A stretch of DNA of 44,077 bases from Candidatus Gastranaerophilales bacterium (GTDB lineage: Bacteria > Cyanobacteriota > Vampirovibrionia > Gastranaerophilales > Gastranaerophilaceae): positions 1 to 44,077 of the forward strand of contig CALUQN010000022.1 of assembly GCA_944322945.1 (NCBI GenBank). The letters are read 5' to 3'. Under the pieces are notes generated by a model that did not search any database, was not told where the DNA came from, and saw nothing but the letters and a program-made list of their open reading frames with translations. A program made the translations under genes and the position numbers. Shown one piece after another: positions 7,028-16,496 of this stretch (within the stretch, counting starts at the first letter, position 1; each line of letters begins with the position of its first letter).

Positions 7028-8293
7028 CTAAATATTAGGCAAGTCACCTTTCACATCAGCAATTTCATCACTTTCCAGCTGAAATTCTTTATGCAATGCA
7101 GCCACTGCCCGTTTTGCATCCTCTTTATCAACAAGACAGCTGATTTTAATTTCACTGGTTGAAATCATTCTGATGTTGACATTGAGTTTTGCAAGAGTTT
7201 CAAACATTGTGGATGCGATACCCGGACGGTCAATCATGCCGGCACCGACTATTGAAACTTTTGCAATATTTTCATCAATTTTTATATCCCCCGCTTTTAA
7301 CTCGCCCTTCAATTCTTCAAGCGCAGCCTTTGTTTTAGGCAAATCAGCGCTGTCAATTGTGAATGCGATATCGTTTGTGTTAGAAACTTTTCTCGCGTAT
7401 GATTGGATAATCATATCAACGGAGATACCTTCCTGAGCCAGTTTGCCGAAAATCATGGCTGCCTGTCCCGGTGTATCAGGAACATCACAGACAACAATTC
7501 TGGCTTGTGACAAATCTGCCGCTACCCCTGCGACCGGTTTATAAATTTCCATTTTGTCAACTCCCAATATTAAAGTACCTAAATTATCTGTTTTAAAACT
7601 GCTGCGAACCCTGAGCGGCACATTGAATTGTTTTGCAGTTTCCACACTTCTCGGATGAAGAACATTAGCGCCTGCATGCGCAAGTTCCAGCATTTCTTCG
7701 TAAGAAATTTCATTCAATCTGGAGGCATTTGGCACAACCCTCGGATCTGTGGTGTAAACGCCTTCTACATCTGTATAAATATCACAGCGTTCTGCGTTCA
7801 ATGCTGCAGCAAGTGCGACAGCAGAAGTGTCAGAACCGCCGCGGCCGAGTGTTGTTATTTCACCGTCAGGTGTTACCCCCTGAAATCCGGCTACTACTAT
7901 TATTTTACCCTCTTGAAGATTTTTCTTTAATTTTTCTGTTTTTATATCAATAATTCTTGCTTTGGAATGGACATTTTCTGTCACAATCCCGATTTGCATA
8001 GCGTTGAAACTTACCGCATCATATCCTGCCGCCTGGATTGCCATTGCAAGAAGTGCAATAGAAACTCCCTCGCCTGTTGAAAGAAGCATGTCCATTTCCC
8101 GGCTTGACGGATTGGGGCTTAAATCTTTTGCCATTTTAACCAGATAATCAGTTGTGTGCCCCATGGCTGAAACTACTACGACAACATCATTCCCGTTCTT
8201 CTTCTCTTTTATGACTGTTTGGGCTACGTTTTTAATCTTTTCCGTGTCGGCTACTGATGTACCGCCAAACTTTTGTACTATGATTTTTCTCAA
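7028..8293 (-). CDS. lysC: Aspartokinase
   Basis: The enzyme phosphorylates L-aspartate with ATP, the first step toward lysine/diaminopimelate, threonine and methionine. At 421 aa it is typical of the monofunctional, two-ACT-domain type. The amino-acid kinase domain (about 1-235) has KFGGTSVADTEKI at the N-terminus, GFQGVTPDGEITTLGRGGSD in the middle and YTDVEGVYTTDPR before the ACT region. Two ACT domains (about 260-330 and 340-410) should bind feedback effectors. The start is TTG at 8293, two bases after the stop of the TPR gene, so initiation probably depends on translational coupling. The neighbours are not amino-acid genes, and no lysine riboswitch is visible upstream. Confidence 0.95.
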   Translation of the reverse strand: MRKIIVQKFGGTSVADTEKIKNVAQTVIKEKKNGNDVVVVVSAMGHTTDYLVKMAKDLSPNPSSREMDMLLSTGEGVSIALLAMAIQAAGYDAVSFNAMQIGIVTENVHSKARIIDIKTEKLKKNLQEGKIIVVAGFQGVTPDGEITTLGRGGSDTSAVALAAALNAERCDIYTDVEGVYTTDPRVVPNASRLNEISYEEMLELAHAGANVLHPRSVETAKQFNVPLRVRSSFKTDNLGTLILGVDKMEIYKPVAGVAADLSQARIVVCDVPDTPGQAAMIFGKLAQEGISVDMIIQSYARKVSNTNDIAFTIDSADLPKTKAALEELKGELKAGDIKIDENIAKVSIVGAGMIDRPGIASTMFETLAKLNVNIRMISTSEIKISCLVDKEDAKRAVAALHKEFQLESDEIADVKGDLPNI

Positions 8294-8295
8294 GA

Positions 8296-9792
8296 TTATT
8301 CACTTTCTTTTGAGTTTTTTAATAAGTTTTCCAGTTCTTCTTTTTCTTTGTAATACCTAAAGTCTGAACCACTTATTCGGATAATTTTTTCAGCCAGAGA
8401 TATAGCTTCTTTTATATTATATTCACAAACGTTTCCTTTGACAAGGGTATAGCTCACAAAAAATTGTAAATTTAACACTTCTAAATCTTTTTCATAAATT
8501 TTAACAATTTTGCGGAGTTTTCTCTGCGCTTCCGCAAACTCGTTATCCGATATTAAAAATTTGACGTAATCCAAGCCGCACGCCAGAAAATACGGATTCA
8601 GGCTCATAGATTTTTCATAAAAATCGATGGTTTTCGTATTGTTTTTCTTAAATTCATTTATTTTGGCCAGATAGTATGAAATTAAAAATTCAAACTCTTC
8701 GTTCTCTATTTTGCGAAAATTTGCCAGAGCCAGGTCATATTCGCCGTTATTAAATTCCCGCACAGCTTTTGTAAGTTCAATTACCGCGGTATCAGCGCCC
8801 CCGTCAGCAGCCATTTGTATCAATACTTCATCATCATTATGTTTTATCATTCTGACCAGTGCCAGATATGCCATGCTTTCAGCATTTTCGCCGTCATATT
8901 CCAGCGCTTTGACTAATTTTTTTTCAGCTTCATCAAAATCAGTAAATTTCAAAAGTGATTTACCCCATTCTGTGTAAAGATTAGAGTTATTGAGTTCTCT
9001 TTTGGCTGCTGTTGCATACATTTCAAGAGCTTTTTCTCTGTCAGATTCAAGAGTATAGAGTTTTCCGAGCAAAAGATATGACGGCAGCATGTTTTTGTTA
9101 AATTCCAACGATTTAAGCGCATAATGCTTTGCGTTTTTGTAATCTTTTTTTATGAATTTAAGATTGGCAAATTCGTATGTATTTGTTTCGTTCGGGCAGA
9201 CATTTGCAAGGAAAGTCAATTTTGCTTCAGCTTCCTTGTGTTCGCCTATTTTTATCTCGCACACGGCTGCCAGAAATATTGCAGTGAAATTATATTTATT
9301 GATTCGGGATGCTATTACAAATTTTTCACGCGCTTCTGAATATTTTTTTTGCTTCATCAAAGCCATGCCCCAGCCCGTGAATGTGTCTGAGTTTGCCGGT
9401 GCAATTTTATCGGAATTTTCAAATGATTTTTCGGCCTCCTCGTAATCGTGGCATGACATTTGTGCAAATCCTAGTTTTTGCCATATATTCTTGTCCGTAT
9501 AACAGATTTGCGCTGATTTTTTGTAAGCATCAACCGCCTTTGAATGCTCATGTTTTTTGTCATAAACCATGCCCAGGTATTTATACACCAGAGGGTCTTT
9601 TTCTGTCAGATTTAATGCTTCCAGAAGTACTGCTTCCGCTTCTTCTGCTTTGTTTTCTTCAAGCATTTTTTTTGCCCTGTTGACATAAGCAACCGACGGC
9701 AGCGATTGGATTATTGTTGATTCTTTATATCTGTCTATTGACAAGTTTAGATTTCTTATATATTCAATTATTCTTTTTAACCTGCTAAGCAA
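8296..9792 (-). CDS. Tetratricopeptide repeat protein
   Basis: A 498-aa protein built mostly of TPR helix pairs, with consensus-like units such as PLVYKYLGMVYDKKHEHSKAVDAYKKS, NIWQKLGFAQMSCHDYEEAEKSFENS and TFTGWGMALMKQKKYSEAREKF. At least nine or ten repeats run from about residue 35 to 480. There is no signal peptide or membrane segment, so it is probably a cytoplasmic scaffold. The start is TTG at 9792, overlapping the kdsC-like stop by 16 bases, with GAGAGG upstream. lysC follows after two bases. The partner proteins cannot be predicted. Confidence 0.9.
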   Translation of the reverse strand: MLSRLKRIIEYIRNLNLSIDRYKESTIIQSLPSVAYVNRAKKMLEENKAEEAEAVLLEALNLTEKDPLVYKYLGMVYDKKHEHSKAVDAYKKSAQICYTDKNIWQKLGFAQMSCHDYEEAEKSFENSDKIAPANSDTFTGWGMALMKQKKYSEAREKFVIASRINKYNFTAIFLAAVCEIKIGEHKEAEAKLTFLANVCPNETNTYEFANLKFIKKDYKNAKHYALKSLEFNKNMLPSYLLLGKLYTLESDREKALEMYATAAKRELNNSNLYTEWGKSLLKFTDFDEAEKKLVKALEYDGENAESMAYLALVRMIKHNDDEVLIQMAADGGADTAVIELTKAVREFNNGEYDLALANFRKIENEEFEFLISYYLAKINEFKKNNTKTIDFYEKSMSLNPYFLACGLDYVKFLISDNEFAEAQRKLRKIVKIYEKDLEVLNLQFFVSYTLVKGNVCEYNIKEAISLAEKIIRISGSDFRYYKEKEELENLLKNSKESE

Positions 9793-10259
9793 TCCACAAC
9801 CTCTCTGAAAGCTCCATTCCCGCCATCATTGTTTGTTATCTGCACCCCTTTTAACTTCTTTACTTTTTCAGCTGCTTGCGGCACAGTAATTTTGTATTTT
9901 GCATATTCCATACATTCTATATCATTAATATCATCGCCTATGTAGACGTATTCATTTTGATTAAGATTATATTTTTCAACAATGGATTTCAAAACATTTA
10001 TTTTTATACGGATATCCTGATGAACTTCATCAATCAAAAATTTTCTAGCAAGGGTGTCAATGGCGGCATTTTTTTCTCCTGAAATTATTCCTATTTTAAA
10101 GTTGCTTTTTTTCAGGATAGAAAAAGCCATAACGTCTTTAAAGTTAATTTTTCTTGCCATAGAAAAATCGTCATGAATATAAACACAGTTGTCCGTAATA
10201 ATTCCGTCAAAATCTGTAATCACCATTTTTATTGTGTCAGGCAGTTTAATCTTTTTCAC
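9777..10259 (-). CDS. KdsC-like HAD phosphatase
   Basis: A cytoplasmic phosphatase of the HAD superfamily, subclass C0, 160 aa, the usual size for KDO-8-phosphate phosphatase and related sugar-phosphate phosphatases. The nucleophile motif is ITDFDGIITDN, with DFD supplying the two catalytic aspartates. Motif II is IGIISGEKN, the conserved lysine lies in KINVLKSIVEKY, and motif IV is YIGDDINDIECM. KDO-8-P phosphatase would serve lipopolysaccharide core synthesis and NeuNAc-9-P or related phosphatases other acidic sugars; sequence alone does not separate these. GTG at 10259 is preferred because GGAG lies seven bases upstream; the ATG six codons earlier has no site. First gene of the operon with the TPR and lysC genes. 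Confidence 0.8.
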   Translation of the reverse strand: MKKIKLPDTIKMVITDFDGIITDNCVYIHDDFSMARKINFKDVMAFSILKKSNFKIGIISGEKNAAIDTLARKFLIDEVHQDIRIKINVLKSIVEKYNLNQNEYVYIGDDINDIECMEYAKYKITVPQAAEKVKKLKGVQITNNDGGNGAFREVVDCLAG

Positions 10260-10360
10260 CGTAATACTCCGCGTCATCAGTTTAATGTATTAACAAAAAA
10301 ATTTATATTTGATATAATTTTATCACAAAACAGCTTCAAAAAAAAGGTTACAGATTAAAT

Positions 10361-11629
10361 ATGCTCTGGTATCTGTTAAACATTGGAATTATCATAGTTT
10401 TCATCGGTTTGTTTTTAATTACACGCAACACAAACAAGCGCTGGTCAAAGATTAACGATTATTTGGGAATGGTTACGAATACTGTAGATTCAGTCCGATA
10501 CGGCAACCTATCAACAAAAATGGAACAAATTCACCATCCGACATACCAGAATGTAACAGACAGTATTAACCGGATGGTCGAAACCCTGAATGACCGCGAA
10601 CATATGATAGTTGAATACCAGACTGAATTAATGAGACAGAACAAGCTTCTGGAATCTGTCATTAACTCGCTCTCAGACGGGATTTTGATTGTGAATGAAA
10701 AGGGGGCGATACTACGTGCAACCCCGAAAATTTCATCATGGTTCGGAGTCAAAGGGTCTGAACTTTTGGGTAAAAATGTTTTTGACTATATAAAAATTGA
10801 CGGAGATTATTCTTTTGAAAAGCTTAACAATGTAGATATTTTTATAATGCACACTCCGACAAATAACTTTGTCATAAATTCAAAGCGTTTGACACTGGAA
10901 GATAAAAAACGTTACGTGTTTATAATAACGGATGTAACCAACGAACGGGAAATCGAAAAATTAAAAGAAGATTTTGTTGCAACACTGACCCACGATCTAA
11001 AAGTTCCGATAGTAGCGGAATCTAACATTATTAATTTTCTGCTGGAAGGCCGCTTTGGAGAGATCAACGAAAAGCAGGATTTAGCGCTAAAGAACATGAA
11101 AGCCTCCAATCAGGAGCTTGTTGAACTCGTTCAAATTTTGCTGGAAACATATAAGATAAAAGAAACCGGCATAAAACTATTAAAAGAAAATATAAAACTA
11201 AACCAGTTTATATCACAAATAGTGGAGGAAGTTCAACCGATAGCCGAAAACAGCGGAATAACGATTAATTTTGAACCGGAGCGGGATATAAAAGTTGTGG
11301 CGGATCCTCTTCAGTTGGAAAGGGTAATAAAAAATTTATTATCAAACGCTATATCACACAGTAATACCAAAGAAAACATAGACGTCAAAACAGGAGAAGT
11401 TCCCGGCTACATAACAATATCAGTAATAGATTACGGTCAGGGAATACCGGAAAAAGAGCTCAAGCTAATCTTCAATAAATATTACTCGGCGGCAAAAAAA
11501 TTCCGTAAGATAGGAACCGGCCTCGGATTGTATTTGTCACAGCAAATAGTTAAATCTCATAACGGAGAAATTACAGTAACCAGTGAAGAGAACATACGCA
11601 CCGAATTTTGTGTAAAAATTCCCGTCTAA
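10361..11629 (+). CDS. Membrane sensor histidine kinase with PAS domain
   Basis: The 422-aa protein autophosphorylates on a histidine in response to a signal and passes the phosphate to a response regulator. One N-terminal membrane segment (about residues 4-22) is followed by a short cytoplasmic linker and coiled coil (60-95), a PAS domain (about 95-195), the HisKA H-box in LTHDLKVP (about 213), and the ATPase domain with N-box NLLSNAISHS, G1 DYGQGIP and G2 GTGLGLYLS. There is essentially no extracellular loop, so sensing is probably intramembrane or through the PAS domain. It is transcribed divergently from the kdsC-like operon. No response regulator is adjacent, so it is an orphan kinase in this window. 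Confidence 0.92.
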   Translation: MLWYLLNIGIIIVFIGLFLITRNTNKRWSKINDYLGMVTNTVDSVRYGNLSTKMEQIHHPTYQNVTDSINRMVETLNDREHMIVEYQTELMRQNKLLESVINSLSDGILIVNEKGAILRATPKISSWFGVKGSELLGKNVFDYIKIDGDYSFEKLNNVDIFIMHTPTNNFVINSKRLTLEDKKRYVFIITDVTNEREIEKLKEDFVATLTHDLKVPIVAESNIINFLLEGRFGEINEKQDLALKNMKASNQELVELVQILLETYKIKETGIKLLKENIKLNQFISQIVEEVQPIAENSGITINFEPERDIKVVADPLQLERVIKNLLSNAISHSNTKENIDVKTGEVPGYITISVIDYGQGIPEKELKLIFNKYYSAAKKFRKIGTGLGLYLSQQIVKSHNGEITVTSEENIRTEFCVKIPV

Positions 11630-11635
11630 TTTTTA

Positions 11636-11666
11636 TAATATCTGTAAAATTTGCTATATAAATTCC
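11636..11666. repeat. Solo end of the MITE-like family
   Basis: TCTGTAAAATTTGCTATATAA with its flanks matches the right end of the 974-1111 element (TCTGTGGAGTTTGCTATGTAA) at most positions. No left end is found within 300 bases. It fills the gap between the convergent kinase and AsmA-like genes. Confidence 0.5.
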
Positions 11667-11674
11667 ATGTCTTT

Positions 11675-14488
11675 CTACTTGATTTTTTTCAATGAAGATA
11701 TGAAGTTGTTATGTTCAACATCGCCGTCTACAGTTGTCAAAAATACCTGGCAGTCTTTTTCATCAGCATCAATATCCGGCAAAAGCGACAATTCTGCTGA
11801 GTAGTAGTTGCTGTCGTTGCGGCTGCTCAGAGGAACTCTGTTTGCAAGACTGTTAAGAGAAATGTTTCTTAAAAATCCTGCAAAGCCTTTGTGCTGGCTG
11901 CTGAATTTTGTGTAAATTCGAAGTGTTGCATCACGTGTACCGAGGTCAAACCGTCCTGCAATAAACGCGCTCAATTGCGGCGCTGCGGAGCGAATATCAA
12001 TTTTTTCTATGACATTATCTTTCATCACGATGTCGCCTGTGATTTTGTCAAAGTTTCCTTCCGGAATGTTAACCAAATCCGTTATTGTGGAAGGGCTTAT
12101 GGAAGCAAGCGGATTTCTAAAGAGTGATGCGAATTTAAGAACATATTCTATCAAACCTACTTTGCCTATTGTTCCGTCTTTTACGGAAAACTTGATAAAC
12201 CCGTTCAATTTTAGTGAATCGTCTGTGTTTATACTGATAATTCCGCTTGCTTTGCCGGAAATTTCTCTTTTCAGATTGAGTATAGCAGTTGCAAGCACAT
12301 CGGAATTAACGTCTTTTACACCGAGCACAAGGCTGTATAAATGTTTTTTCAGGTCACAGCGGACTTTCAGAGAAGAAATCCCTTCTGCTATATTAAATCT
12401 GTTGGATTTAACTTCAAGAATGCCATTTTTATCCAGTGTCAAATTAGCTTTCAAGTCGCTTATTTGAACATCATTGTAGTTGCCTTTTACAAGGTTAAAT
12501 ATGCAGCGTTCAACGATGAGTATGCCGGCATTGAAAGTAACCGCGTCATTTGCTTCGTCGTTATTTTCATCTTCAATTTCACTTACGTCCTCTGTTGCGG
12601 AAGCTATTGTTTCGGCCTTGACTTCAGATTGAACTTGCGCTGTCGGCTGGTTGTTCATCGAGTTGATTACTCTTGCGATATCCATATCGGCAATTTTGAG
12701 ATTGACATCTTTAATCACAATCGGGAAGAGGATTTGGTTAAGAACTGAACCGTTAAATTCATACTCGGAACGTTTGTATCTGCCGCTTGCAACAAGGTTA
12801 ATCAGTCCGTTATGGGTAAACATTACGGCTTTTTTAATTGAAAGCCGCTGGGATGGAATCCTTACCCCGTCCATAGTAAGTTTGCCTTTGATTACCGGAA
12901 TTTTACCGGTATTTACAAATTCAAGATTTCCGTCAATCTTTCCGAGTCTGAACATTTTCTGCCCTATTAAGACATTTAAAAATTCACTAGGCAATGGTTT
13001 TGGAATATCAAAGCCCAGATTGAGAATTTTTGCGGTCGCAACATCAACATTCCCTGATACAGTCAATATCGGTTTTATTCCTTTACTGTTTTTGTTTAAT
13101 TCTTGAGCTATATAATAGTTTATTGATTCAATGTTTAATTTGTTATTTACAAGGTGAAAATCGCCTTTGACAGCACGGTCATAGTTCACCGGGCTGAAAG
13201 ATGCTCCGTCAATCAGAATGTCATCCCCTTTTTTAACTTTTGACATCCAGACCATATCAATTTTTTCACCGAGAACATCAACAATAAGTTTTGTGCCGAC
13301 AGCACCTTGAATGCCTATAGGATAACCGACAAGTTTTGATAGGTTGTTTTGGGCAAAAGCGTTTGTTGCTACAGTATCAATAACCACATTTGTTGCACAA
13401 GTTTTCATGTAATCTTTAACTGTACCATTGAGTGTCAACGGATTTGACTGTGAATTGTTGTAATATCCTTTAAAATTTTTCAGCAGGATATCATTGTTAT
13501 TAATTTCAATTTCGCCTGCATTGGCATTTATTTTTAAATCGCCGAGCGGAACAATATTCAAAGCGGCTTTATTCAGCTTAACTTTCCCGTTAATCCCATC
13601 GTTATTTAGTTTTACAATAAAGTTAAATCCGCCATTGATATTTTTAAAATATGATAAAATTTCGGTTCCGTTAGGAATCAGCAAATCGGTTCTGATTAAA
13701 TCAATTACATTTTTTAAATCAAAATCTTTTGACGCAATGGTGAAGTCAAAGTTTTTGTGTTCATCAGCTTCGTAATTTATATATACAGGCGACTTGCCAA
13801 CAAGAAAGAAACAGTCTTTTACATGGAATTTTCTGTCTTTTATGTAAACTCTGTCCCAGTCTTTGAACGCAAGACTCATCAGTTTTTTGCCTTTTTTATC
13901 AATATCGGCTTTAATTTTAAATCTTACGATTTTAGGGTTGCGGGTATCAGTGATTTCCATATCTTTACCGGAAATTTTAACTGTCATACCCGGGACAATA
14001 TCATAAATTATGTTGCACTGCTTGATGTATAAAAGCGAATCGAAAAGATTTATAAAAAAGTCACTTTTCTTAGCAGGCTTTTTCTCTTCAGTTGCAGGCA
14101 CCAGAGTCATTAATCTGTTGACATCGGCATATACATAATCCAGCCCGAATTTTTCCACGTCCAGCCGCTTTTTCAATATTCGCGCAAACGAAAATTTTGT
14201 ATCAAGCTTTTGAAGTTTAAACATTTTATCTTCATTTTGGGTCAGTGAAATTTCGTCAACCTTGAATTCAATCACTGGTTTAAGATGAGTTTTCAAAACC
14301 GGATTTTTTATATTAAGTTCAACCCCGAGAGATTTTGAGGCTGTGTCTTCAACAAATTTAATAACTTTAGCATTGGAAACAAGGGCAGGCAAAACTTTCA
14401 GATAAGTTCCTATCCCCAGCCCCGCAAGTATAACCGCACCACCTGCTATCGCAGATATAACTTTAGTTTTCGCTGTTAATTTAATCAT
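11675..14488 (-). CDS. AsmA/TamB-like envelope protein
   Basis: A 937-aa protein with one N-terminal membrane segment (about residues 10-32, VISAIAGGAVILAGLGIGTYLKVLPAL) and a very long, beta-rich periplasmic region of repetitive strands, the layout of AsmA-like proteins. These have beta-groove structures and are implicated in moving phospholipids between the inner and outer membranes of diderm bacteria. The C-terminal region (about 680-900: NAGILIVERCIFNLVKGNYN through SLRPD-like segments to LSAFIAGRFDLGTRDATLRIY) has the typical AsmA_2 look. An acidic linker rich in Glu, Asp and Asn lies near residues 625-645. The start is ATG at 14488, 57 bases from the divergent WG-repeat gene. Its presence argues for a diderm envelope. 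Confidence 0.75.
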   Translation of the reverse strand: MIKLTAKTKVISAIAGGAVILAGLGIGTYLKVLPALVSNAKVIKFVEDTASKSLGVELNIKNPVLKTHLKPVIEFKVDEISLTQNEDKMFKLQKLDTKFSFARILKKRLDVEKFGLDYVYADVNRLMTLVPATEEKKPAKKSDFFINLFDSLLYIKQCNIIYDIVPGMTVKISGKDMEITDTRNPKIVRFKIKADIDKKGKKLMSLAFKDWDRVYIKDRKFHVKDCFFLVGKSPVYINYEADEHKNFDFTIASKDFDLKNVIDLIRTDLLIPNGTEILSYFKNINGGFNFIVKLNNDGINGKVKLNKAALNIVPLGDLKINANAGEIEINNNDILLKNFKGYYNNSQSNPLTLNGTVKDYMKTCATNVVIDTVATNAFAQNNLSKLVGYPIGIQGAVGTKLIVDVLGEKIDMVWMSKVKKGDDILIDGASFSPVNYDRAVKGDFHLVNNKLNIESINYYIAQELNKNSKGIKPILTVSGNVDVATAKILNLGFDIPKPLPSEFLNVLIGQKMFRLGKIDGNLEFVNTGKIPVIKGKLTMDGVRIPSQRLSIKKAVMFTHNGLINLVASGRYKRSEYEFNGSVLNQILFPIVIKDVNLKIADMDIARVINSMNNQPTAQVQSEVKAETIASATEDVSEIEDENNDEANDAVTFNAGILIVERCIFNLVKGNYNDVQISDLKANLTLDKNGILEVKSNRFNIAEGISSLKVRCDLKKHLYSLVLGVKDVNSDVLATAILNLKREISGKASGIISINTDDSLKLNGFIKFSVKDGTIGKVGLIEYVLKFASLFRNPLASISPSTITDLVNIPEGNFDKITGDIVMKDNVIEKIDIRSAAPQLSAFIAGRFDLGTRDATLRIYTKFSSQHKGFAGFLRNISLNSLANRVPLSSRNDSNYYSAELSLLPDIDADEKDCQVFLTTVDGDVEHNNFISSLKKIK

Positions 14489-14545
14489 ATTTTTTAATTC
14501 CCAAAAATATTATACCATAACTAAATTTTATGATATCATGCTTAT

Positions 14546-15472
14546 ATGAAGAGGATATTTTTATTAATAGGATTAATATTACTACTGCAAAATTCGGTTT
14601 TTGCAAATCAGACGGTAACAGGTTCAATTCAAATGTCTGATGTTCAGGTATACAGCGAGGACGGCAAGTTTGGCTTGAAAGATTTGGACGGAAATATTGT
14701 CGTCGAACCTGATTACAAAAAAATGATACGACTGGGAAATACATCCTGGATTGTTCAAAAAAGAAGCAAATTCGGGCTGATGGATAGCTCCGGAAACTAC
14801 CTTATAAAACCCAAATACCGTCACGTTGCAAGAATTTTCGGCAAATATGTCAAACTCGGAAATGACAATGACTTCGGCTTATACGACGAAACAGGCAAAA
14901 CTATTGTGCGGCCTGAGTATTCGTCTATTGACCCTCTTTTCGGACAGATGTTTTTAACCTGCAAAAATTTTAAATACGGTATTGTTGACGTAAATGGCAG
15001 ACAGCTTTTGGAAAATAAATTTGATGATATTTATATGCCGACTCCAACAACTATGCGTATTCAATACAACGGTGCTTGGTATGAGATTGAACGCTGGCAT
15101 AATGACGAGCTTGTCATACCGCCGAATGTTCAGAAAATTACAATAGATAATCAGGATTTCAGGCTGACTTCGCTTATATCAAATCCCGGTGCGGCATCAG
15201 GTTATTCTGTACTAACTGCGACAGATTATTTTATAAAAATCTTTTCTTCAATATCTCCGGCTTATGAAGATACAATTGACGACTTGATGCTTTCGCAGGG
15301 TGCCGAGACCGTGAATATTTTTATGAAAATGTCGTGGCTGCCAAAATTTCCATATACTTATCTTAAAAAATACATAAATAATTTGCGCAGTCCGAATAAC
15401 GGCCCGCTTTCTGATAAAAGAAATCAGCTTAAACAGGAAATACTTGAGGATAGCACAAAAAATGCCGACTGA
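14546..15472 (+). CDS. Exported WG-repeat protein
   Basis: A 308-aa protein with a clear signal peptide (MKRIFLLIGLILLLQNSVFA, cleavage near residue 21). Four WG-type repeats of about 35 residues follow: DGKFGLKDLDGNIVVEPDY, RSKFGLMDSSGNYLIKPKY, DNDFGLYDETGKTIVRPEY and NFKYGIVDVNGRQLLENKF. Phe or Tyr replaces the usual Trp in each. The C-terminal 120 residues are not WG-like and contain a Tyr/Asp-rich segment. WG repeats form beta structures thought to bind proteins or surface ligands; the role is not known. The gene overlaps the following acetyltransferase start by 11 bases, implying coupled translation. Confidence 0.85.
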   Translation: MKRIFLLIGLILLLQNSVFANQTVTGSIQMSDVQVYSEDGKFGLKDLDGNIVVEPDYKKMIRLGNTSWIVQKRSKFGLMDSSGNYLIKPKYRHVARIFGKYVKLGNDNDFGLYDETGKTIVRPEYSSIDPLFGQMFLTCKNFKYGIVDVNGRQLLENKFDDIYMPTPTTMRIQYNGAWYEIERWHNDELVIPPNVQKITIDNQDFRLTSLISNPGAASGYSVLTATDYFIKIFSSISPAYEDTIDDLMLSQGAETVNIFMKMSWLPKFPYTYLKKYINNLRSPNNGPLSDKRNQLKQEILEDSTKNAD

Positions 15473-16037
15473 AAAAGAAAAAATGATTAACGGTGAACCT
15501 TATTATCCGTTTGCCGATGACACATTGAAAGATGAACGAAACAGAGCAAAGGAACTCTGTTTTGAATACAATGCACTTCCGCCTTCAAAACGCGCTAAAA
15601 AAAATGAAATTTTGCGCAAACTTTTTGGAAAAACAGCAGAAAATTTTTTAATTGAATCCGATTTTAACTGTGATTACGGATACAATATAGAAATCGGCGA
15701 AAATTTTTACATGAACCATAACGGCATAATTCTTGATTGTGCTAAAGTTAAATTCGGTGACAATGTTTTTATCGGACCCAATTGCGGGTTTTACACTGCA
15801 ATTCATCCGATTGAACCAAAACAGCGTATTTCGGCACTGGAAGCGGCAAAGCCTATTACTATTGGCAGCAACGTATGGTTTGGCGGAAATGTCGTTGTAC
15901 TGCCGGGGGTTACTATAGGTGATAACTCCGTGATAGGTGCCGGCAGCGTCGTAACCAAATCTATTCCGGCAGGTGTCGTCGCGGTCGGCAACCCGTGCAA
16001 AGTTTTGCGTCAAATTACAGAAGATGATGTTCTGTAG
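15462..16037 (+). CDS. Hexapeptide-repeat O-acetyltransferase (Maa/LacA type)
   Basis: This 191-aa enzyme is predicted to transfer acetyl groups from acetyl-CoA to a sugar hydroxyl. It begins with the maltose-acetyltransferase-like N-terminal helices (EKEKMINGEPYYPFADDTLKDERNRAKELC). The left-handed beta-helix follows, with NIEIGENFYMNHN, DNVFIGPNCGFYTAIHPIEP (catalytic His in TAIHP), WFGGNVVVLPGVTIGDNSVIGAGSVVTKSIPAG and the closing GNPCKVLRQI. ATG at 15462 is chosen because GAGGA lies 11 bases upstream; the in-frame TTG at 15444 is less likely. Coupled with the upstream WG-repeat gene. The physiological acceptor is unknown. Confidence 0.9.
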   Translation: MPTEKEKMINGEPYYPFADDTLKDERNRAKELCFEYNALPPSKRAKKNEILRKLFGKTAENFLIESDFNCDYGYNIEIGENFYMNHNGIILDCAKVKFGDNVFIGPNCGFYTAIHPIEPKQRISALEAAKPITIGSNVWFGGNVVVLPGVTIGDNSVIGAGSVVTKSIPAGVVAVGNPCKVLRQITEDDVL

Positions 16038-16103
16038 AGATAAAAATGTTGTTTGAGTTAAAAAAACATGATAAAATGTTTATCAAAGAGGGGTTAAAAA
16101 TTT

Positions 16104-16475
16104 ATGAAAAGAGCTTTAATAATATCATTAGGATTAATTTTAGGCATATCAGCATACGCAGTTGCTGAGGAAATGTTTGACATGACCGTACCGCTAAAAG
16201 GTTCCAGCATTGCAAACCCTGACTTGCAGCAGCAAGCATTGCCGGAAGTTTACGCATCCGTCAGTGCTAAATCTCCCGCCTGCCGTCAATTTTCTATCGC
16301 AAACACTAAAGTAATCCAGGAACCGCACGACTTGGAGGTTGAAGGGGACGAGTTTGTTGCCGGTTATTGGATGGAAGCCTGGACTGTTCAATATTGCGGA
16401 AACACTACAGATATTCCGCTAAAATTTACTATTGAAAAAGACTCTACCCAAATAAATGTGCAAACAAACTTTTAA
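16104..16475 (+). CDS. Exported hypothetical protein, 123 aa
   Basis: Signal peptide MKRALIISLGLILGISAYAVA with likely cleavage after AVA (about residue 21); the mature protein is about 100 residues. It has two cysteines (SPACRQF and VQYCGNT) that could form one disulfide, and a C-terminal beta-rich stretch (YWMEAWTVQYCGN...PLKFTIEKDSTQINVQTNF). No family recognised. An AGAGGGG site lies about 12 bases upstream of the ATG. It is convergent with the lipoprotein gene at 16497, only 21 bases away. Probably periplasmic or surface-associated. Confidence 0.75.
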   Translation: MKRALIISLGLILGISAYAVAEEMFDMTVPLKGSSIANPDLQQQALPEVYASVSAKSPACRQFSIANTKVIQEPHDLEVEGDEFVAGYWMEAWTVQYCGNTTDIPLKFTIEKDSTQINVQTNF

Positions 16476-16496
16476 ATTTTGTATTGCCTCCGCATA

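Noticed and set aside
7028-10277. Lysine riboswitch upstream of lysC
   Set aside because: lysC is internal to an operon with overlapping upstream genes, leaving no leader of sufficient length.
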